NCBI GenBank assembly: GCA_937873665.1 | Contig: CALMYW010000031.1 | Location: forward strand, 1-10,448 | DNA: 10,448 bases | DNA from: an uncultured Sphingorhabdus sp. | Lineage (GTDB): Bacteria > Pseudomonadota > Alphaproteobacteria > Sphingomonadales > Sphingomonadaceae | Direction of reading: 5' to 3' | In this document: positions 7,631 through 10,448 of the stretch, piece by piece | How the letters are laid out: the number at the start of each line of letters is the position of its first letter | How positions within the stretch are numbered: position 1 is the first letter of the stretch | Translations under genes and position numbers: made by a program | Notes under the pieces: generated by a model | Databases searched by the model: none | The model's input: only the letters and a program-made list of their open reading frames with translations | Told to the model about the DNA's origin: nothing

Positions 7631-9069
7631 TGCGTCTGTCCCCTATCGCTTTCTGTCGAGTTCGTCTGGAAGGTCTGATCGGCTACGAAGCCGCCGCCAA
7701 GCGCCGAATAGAGCGCGACGATGCTGGAAATTTCAGCGCGCCGCAGCTGGACCAGCGCCTGTTCGGCATCGAACAGATCGCGCTGGGCATCGAGCACTTC
7801 GAGATAGGCGGAGCGACCGTTGTCAAAACGTAGCTGAGCAAGGCGCGCGCGCTCGCGCTGCGCGCCCAGCATGTCACGGGTAGTTTCGATCTGCTTTTGC
7901 AGCTGGCGCCGCTGAACCAGCGCATCGGACACATCCCGAAAACCGGTCTGGATCGCCTGCTCATATTCGGCAACGGCGCGCACCTCGCGCGCTTTTGCGA
8001 CGTCAAGGTTGCCCTTCAAGCGCCCGGCATTGAATAGTGGTAGCCTCAAGCTGGGCGTAAAGCTCCATGCTTCACTGCCGCTTGAGAACAGACCATCCAG
8101 TTGATCGCTCATGGTGCCATAGGCGCCAGTCAATGAGATATTTGGCAGAAACGCTGCGCGTGCGGCACCGATATTGGCGTTGGCGGCACGAAGCCCATAT
8201 TCCGCGGCCAGGATATCAGGGCGATAGAGCAGCAATTCCGATGGTAGCCCAGGCGGAAGGACCAGGCCTTCAGGCGCCTCGGCGAGAGATAGGTGTCCGG
8301 GCGCGATGCCAATCGAATGACCGACAAGAAGCGCCAAGGCGTTACGGTTGACCGCGCGATCCTGCTCCAGTCCATAGAGGGTCGTGCGGGCCTGGGCGAG
8401 CAGGGTCTGCGCCTGCATCATGTCAAGTTTCGAGCCGGAGCCCACTTCATAACGTCGCCGCATGATCCGCAGCGATTCCTCACGCGTGGAGATCGAGTTG
8501 CGGGCAAGGGCTATGCGTTCTTCATATTCGCGCTCCAGGAGGTAACCGTTCGCCACCTGTGCCACCAGTCCGGAGGCAACCGACCTGCGCGCCTCCTCTG
8601 TTGCCAGATACTGCCAACGCGCGGCATCGCGCAAATTGCGCAAACGGCCCCAAAAATCGATTTCCCAGCTTGCGCTCAACTGCGCGCTGATCTGCTCGGA
8701 ACTGACCATTGTCGCCCCAGCTCCGGGAATATTGGCTAAAGTGCGCCCACGGCTATAGCCACTCACGGCGTCAAGCTGCGGATAGAGCGCAGCCCCTTCG
8801 ATCCGCCAGGCGGCCCGCGCTTCGGACACACGGCTTGCCGCAATACGAATATCCCGATTATTTTCGAGCGCTTCGCCAATCAGCCGCTGAAGTTCAGGCT
8901 CGCGAAAAAATTCGCGCCAGCTCGTTCTGGCGATCGATCCGCCCGACGCATCAGGCGCATCATATGCAGTAGGTACCGGCATGGCCGGCGCGACATAATC
9001 GGGCGTGAACGAGCAGGCCGACGTACCGAGGAGCAAAAACGCGGCGAGCAAAAGCCGCCGCCTTTTCAC
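7627..9069 (-). CDS. NodT/TolC-family outer-membrane efflux lipoprotein
   Basis: This is an outer-membrane channel of the RND/ABC efflux type, 480 residues from GTG 9069-9067. The N-terminus VKRRRLLLAAFLLLGTSAC is a lipoprotein signal sequence with the acceptor Cys at residue 19 (the -3 Thr makes the lipobox slightly atypical). It is followed by SFTPDYVAP, a start common in NodT proteins. Two outer-membrane efflux repeats follow, with the usual long helices (for example LQRLIGEALENNRDIRIAA and YEVGSGSKLDMMQAQTLLAQ). An ATG at 9117 would add 16 residues before the signal. Neither start has a good Shine-Dalgarno, and the GTG gives the more normal signal peptide. The frame is open as far as 9285, but that extension is not protein-like. 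The gene overlaps the adaptor start by ATGA. It provides the exit duct for the exporter. Confidence 0.9.
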   Translation of the reverse strand: MKRRRLLLAAFLLLGTSACSFTPDYVAPAMPVPTAYDAPDASGGSIARTSWREFFREPELQRLIGEALENNRDIRIAASRVSEARAAWRIEGAALYPQLDAVSGYSRGRTLANIPGAGATMVSSEQISAQLSASWEIDFWGRLRNLRDAARWQYLATEEARRSVASGLVAQVANGYLLEREYEERIALARNSISTREESLRIMRRRYEVGSGSKLDMMQAQTLLAQARTTLYGLEQDRAVNRNALALLVGHSIGIAPGHLSLAEAPEGLVLPPGLPSELLLYRPDILAAEYGLRAANANIGAARAAFLPNISLTGAYGTMSDQLDGLFSSGSEAWSFTPSLRLPLFNAGRLKGNLDVAKAREVRAVAEYEQAIQTGFRDVSDALVQRRQLQKQIETTRDMLGAQRERARLAQLRFDNGRSAYLEVLDAQRDLFDAEQALVQLRRAEISSIVALYSALGGGFVADQTFQTNSTESDRGQTQ

Positions 9070-9281
9070 GGCGATGCCCGGCCCTTTCCCATAGGGCCAT
9101 TCCCGAGATTGCAACATTGGTACACCGTCCCTCGTCAACCCAACCAGGCAAGCAGTCCGCGTTACCACAACGCTGGCCACTTGCGACGACTGGTCGTCAA
9201 ATTTTAGTTTGCCGCCGGAGCCTTGGCTTTGGAGCCCGGACGGCATCCGCAGGAGCGGCAACGGCATCGCCCCCCTGGAAG
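9070..9281. other. Spacer between the phasin-like gene and the NodT-like gene
   Basis: About 212 bases without a supported gene. It contains the inverted repeat at 9185-9198 and, on the minus strand, a TAAAAT box at 9206-9201 just upstream of that repeat, with no good -35 partner. A separate promoter for the exporter genes may lie here, but none can be assigned with confidence. Confidence 0.4.
9185..9198. promoter_or_regulatory. Candidate operator GACGAC-TG-GTCGTC
   Basis: Two perfectly inverted six-base arms are separated by two bases, about 116 bases upstream of the NodT-like start in otherwise non-coding DNA. Size and symmetry suit a dimeric repressor of the TetR type. On the minus strand TTGACG overlaps one arm and could serve as a -35 element. 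The regulator is unknown. The sequence differs from the repeat beside the TetR gene, so a second regulator is possible. Confidence 0.4.
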
Positions 9282-9629
9282 TCACCGCGTCCAGACATCG
9301 AAAACTCTACGAGCCCGCTGCTGCGCATCCTCTATCGAGAATGCGGCCCCGACGGCATCTCGCCATTCCGCAACCGCAGCGCTTACATCCGCCAGCGACG
9401 CCTGTCGGTTTTGCTCTACCTCCATAACAATTTCCGGCCATTGCGACAGCAATGGGAATTGAAACGGGGACACCTGCGGTGCGGCACCTGCCTGCGTAAA
9501 TACCGCAAGACCTTGGGACGCAATTTTCGCCTGTCGCTGCGCGGCTACGCGGGCGACCTCGAACAAGGCCTGCCCCAGTTTTTGATTGGCACTTACAAGC
9601 GAAGTCATTTGATCAAATGGATAGCTCAT
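9282..9629 (-). CDS. Small phasin-like protein
   Basis: This encodes 115 residues. Phasins are amphipathic helical proteins that coat polyhydroxyalkanoate granules. The protein opens with MSYPFDQMTSLVSANQKLGQ, then an Ala/Gln-rich helical stretch (ALFEVARVAAQRQAKIASQG), a Pro-containing break and a second helix with VEQNRQASLADVSAAVAEW. This organisation is common in phasin_2-type sequences. The start is ATG 9629-9627, with AGGAAAG seven bases upstream. The phaB-like remnant directly upstream in the same direction supports a polyhydroxybutyrate context. The gene may share a transcript with the exporter genes 212 bases downstream. Small helical proteins are easy to misassign, so the phasin call is moderate. 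No membrane segment or signal peptide is seen, as expected for a cytoplasmic granule protein. Confidence 0.7.
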   Translation of the reverse strand: MSYPFDQMTSLVSANQKLGQALFEVARVAAQRQAKIASQGLAVFTQAGAAPQVSPFQFPLLSQWPEIVMEVEQNRQASLADVSAAVAEWRDAVGAAFSIEDAQQRARRVFDVWTR

Positions 9630-9696
9630 CCGAAAACTTTCCTGACTGAAACGATAGGCATATCTGGAGAATGATCGCCCAAGGAAGAAATCAAAG

Positions 9697-9976
9697 TCAC
9701 CCGTTAACCATATACTACCCGCTATTCATGGTAGGAACGGATCCTGCAAAAAAAGCAGCTAGCGCCGAAGTAAGGCAGACCACGGCCTGAGCAATTTCTT
9801 CGGGCCCTCCTCGCCGGCCAACCGGAATGGAAGATATTATCTTCGCGCGCACAGCGTCAGGCACAGTAGCCACCATGGCAAACCGAGACCACATCGCAGC
9901 CGACTGCCTTCAAAGCTTTTGCAATTGCGGTGCCAATGCCGCGCGTAGCGCCAGTGACGAGTGCCAAACTAGACAT
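9697..9976 (-). pseudogene. phaB: Remnant of an acetoacetyl-CoA reductase (PhaB-like SDR) gene
   Basis: PhaB reduces acetoacetyl-CoA to 3-hydroxybutyryl-CoA with NADPH for polyhydroxybutyrate synthesis; it is a short-chain dehydrogenase of about 240 residues. Two separate pieces survive. From ATG 9976 the N-terminus reads MSSLALVTGATRGIGTAIAK, with the nucleotide-binding TGATRGIG motif, and ends after 39 residues at TGA 9859-9857. In another frame, 9876-9715 encodes 53 residues with PVGRRGGPEEIAQAVVCLTS, the typical SDR/PhaB C-terminal region, up to TAG 9717-9715. Past that TAG the frame continues YMVNG and stops at 9699-9697. Since PhaB proteins often end in NGGQYM, the TAG probably replaces a CAG (Gln). 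Around 150 central residues, including the Ser-Tyr-Lys catalytic set, are missing. The break lies near 9876-9890. The gene cannot encode an active enzyme. Confidence 0.8.
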
Positions 9977-10010
9977 AAAAATCCATATTCTCAGCGCGAC
10001 TTTAACTCCG

Positions 10011-10028
10011 GAACAGATTTTTCTGTTC
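10011..10028. repeat. Inverted repeat GAACAGA-TTTT-TCTGTTC
   Basis: Perfect seven-base arms surround a four-base loop in the divergent control region. It lies in the 5' leader of the minus-strand genes, so it could be a DNA-binding site or a weak RNA hairpin. It is followed by the palindrome TTCGCGAA at 10026-10033. Confidence 0.45.
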
Positions 10029-10042
10029 GCGAAGAATCATAT

Positions 10043-10060
10043 GTATACGCACGAGTATAC
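10043..10060. promoter_or_regulatory. Candidate TetR operator GTATAC-N6-GTATAC
   Basis: The sequence GTATACGCACGAGTATAC is an 18-base inverted repeat with six-base arms. It lies 64 bases upstream of the TetR start and just ahead of the TATGAT -10 box at 10068. TetR-family regulators commonly bind such sites to repress themselves and the divergent operon. The position supports this, but the binding is inferred. Confidence 0.55.
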
Positions 10061-10086
10061 CTTCGCTTATGATTGAGGTCCAGCGG

Positions 10087-10099
10087 ATGCGAATCGCAT
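10087..10099. repeat. Palindrome ATGCGA-A-TCGCAT before the TetR ribosome site
   Basis: Perfect six-base arms around one base, ending four bases before the AAAAAAGGAG ribosome site. It lies in the expected 5' leader of the TetR mRNA. It could be a second operator half or chance. Confidence 0.35.
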
Positions 10100-10124
10100 T
10101 CCTAAAAAAGGAGATTTTGCGATC

Positions 10125-10448
10125 ATGCCTGACCGCACTCCCAATGCTGCGCCCCATGCCCGTACCGGTCGACCAACAGTGACGACCGGCAAGCGGCTTG
10201 GCGCTCATATTCTGGAGGTCGCCAGCAAGAATTTCCTTCAGCATGGGTACGAAGGCGCGAACATGGATGAAATCGCAACAGACGCTCAAGTTACGAAGCG
10301 GACACTATATCGGCGATACGGATCGAAGATCGGCCTATTCGGGGCTGTCATTGACCATGAACGGACCTGCTTTATCGAAGCGCTGGTTGTCCAGACGGAA
10401 GGAACCAGCGTTCGTGAGCGCATTTCGGTTGCTGCCCAAAACATCCTA
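10125..10448 (+). CDS. TetR/AcrR-family transcriptional regulator (N-terminal part, cut by window end)
   Basis: The first 108 residues are present and the frame is open at the window edge. After a basic, flexible N-terminus (MPDRTPNAAPHARTGRPTVT) comes a standard TetR DNA-binding domain at about residues 24-75. It contains ILEVASKNFLQHGYEGANMD and the recognition-helix region EIATDAQVTKRTLYRRYGSK, followed by KIGLFGAVI. The ligand-binding domain begins near residue 80 and is incomplete. The start is ATG 10125-10127. The purine-rich AAAAAAGGAG lies 11 bases upstream, slightly far but with no better candidate. The gene diverges from the phaB-phasin-exporter side, which is the usual layout for a repressor of an efflux operon. 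The inducer is unknown. Confidence 0.92.
   Translation, partial: MPDRTPNAAPHARTGRPTVTTGKRLGAHILEVASKNFLQHGYEGANMDEIATDAQVTKRTLYRRYGSKIGLFGAVIDHERTCFIEALVVQTEGTSVRERISVAAQNIL

Larger units (their letters stand above)
9977..10124. promoter_or_regulatory. Divergent control region between the TetR gene and the phaB/phasin/exporter side
   Basis: This AT-rich spacer should hold promoters in both directions. On the plus strand TATGAT (10068-10073) is a good -10 box for the TetR gene, without a clear -35. On the minus strand TATACT and TATACA boxes fall inside the GTATAC repeat at 10043-10060. Three inverted repeats are packed into about 90 bases, as expected for a repressor-controlled divergent promoter. 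An AAAAAAGGAG ribosome site at 10104-10113 serves the TetR start at 10125. Confidence 0.5.

Noticed and set aside
7627..9285. 552-codon version of the NodT-like protein overlapping the phasin stop as GTGA
   Set aside because: It would place 72 unprotein-like residues before a clear lipoprotein signal sequence, and the Cys acceptor would then be at residue 91.
9606..9619. Perfect 14-base palindrome CATTTGATCAAATG
   Set aside because: It lies inside phasin codons shortly after the start and has no further context. It could be an operator but equally a chance result of the coding sequence.
9827..10072. Plus-strand 81-codon frame over the phaB remnant
   Set aside because: It is antisense to recognisable SDR fragments and has no homology-like features.
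10002..10289. Minus-strand 95-codon frame over the TetR start
   Set aside because: It is antisense to a clear TetR DNA-binding domain and crosses the divergent promoter.
1..10448. tRNA, rRNA, CRISPR arrays, riboswitches and long tandem repeats
   Set aside because: I looked by eye on both strands and saw no repeat-spacer pattern and no recognisable structured RNA. A covariance-model search would be needed to exclude small RNAs.

Overview
The window looks like an accessory region of an alphaproteobacterium, most likely a sphingomonad (Sphingobium, Novosphingobium or Sphingopyxis type). This is an inference from GC-rich codon use, the kind of IS630 element, and a phasin and PhaB remnant beside a NodT-type efflux operon. 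No 16S rRNA or other firm taxonomic marker is present. Whether this is plasmid or chromosome cannot be told.

Layout. Positions 1-92 hold an unassigned fragment. Positions 93-969 hold an internally deleted IS630-family element whose short terminal repeats and flanking TA dinucleotides survive. Its transposase reading frame is split at an A8 run and has lost its 3' end, including the third catalytic acidic residue. Positions 1016-2529 hold an AbiE-type (type IV) toxin-antitoxin or abortive-infection pair on the minus strand. The antitoxin gene (DUF6088/AbiEi-like) is intact, but the AbiEii nucleotidyltransferase has an in-frame TGA at codon 168. Positions 2669-9069 hold a tight minus-strand operon for a tripartite ABC exporter: a NodT/TolC-like outer-membrane lipoprotein, a HlyD/YhiI-like periplasmic adaptor, an RbbA-like protein with two ATPase domains and one membrane domain, and a YhhJ-like second permease. 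Upstream of it lie a small phasin-like gene (9282-9629) and the wreck of an acetoacetyl-CoA reductase gene (phaB-like, 9697-9976), which has a large internal deletion, a frameshift and a probable Gln-to-stop change. At the right edge a TetR/AcrR regulator (10125 onward, cut by the window) is transcribed divergently. The spacer holds several inverted repeats, the best of which is GTATAC-N6-GTATAC.

How the genes fit together. The four exporter genes have overlaps or gaps of -4, 5 and 1 bases and make a complete machine: two ATPase domains and two membrane domains in the inner membrane, one adaptor and one outer-membrane channel. The TetR protein is the obvious candidate regulator. The phasin and PhaB remnant suggest that the exporter sits in a locus once tied to polyhydroxybutyrate metabolism. 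The AbiE pair lies downstream in the same orientation and could receive read-through transcription. The overall picture is an efflux operon kept intact while its neighbours (phaB, abiEii, IS630) decay. I do not see an unmistakably new system. The least conventional point is the physical linkage of PHB-granule genes to an RbbA-type exporter.
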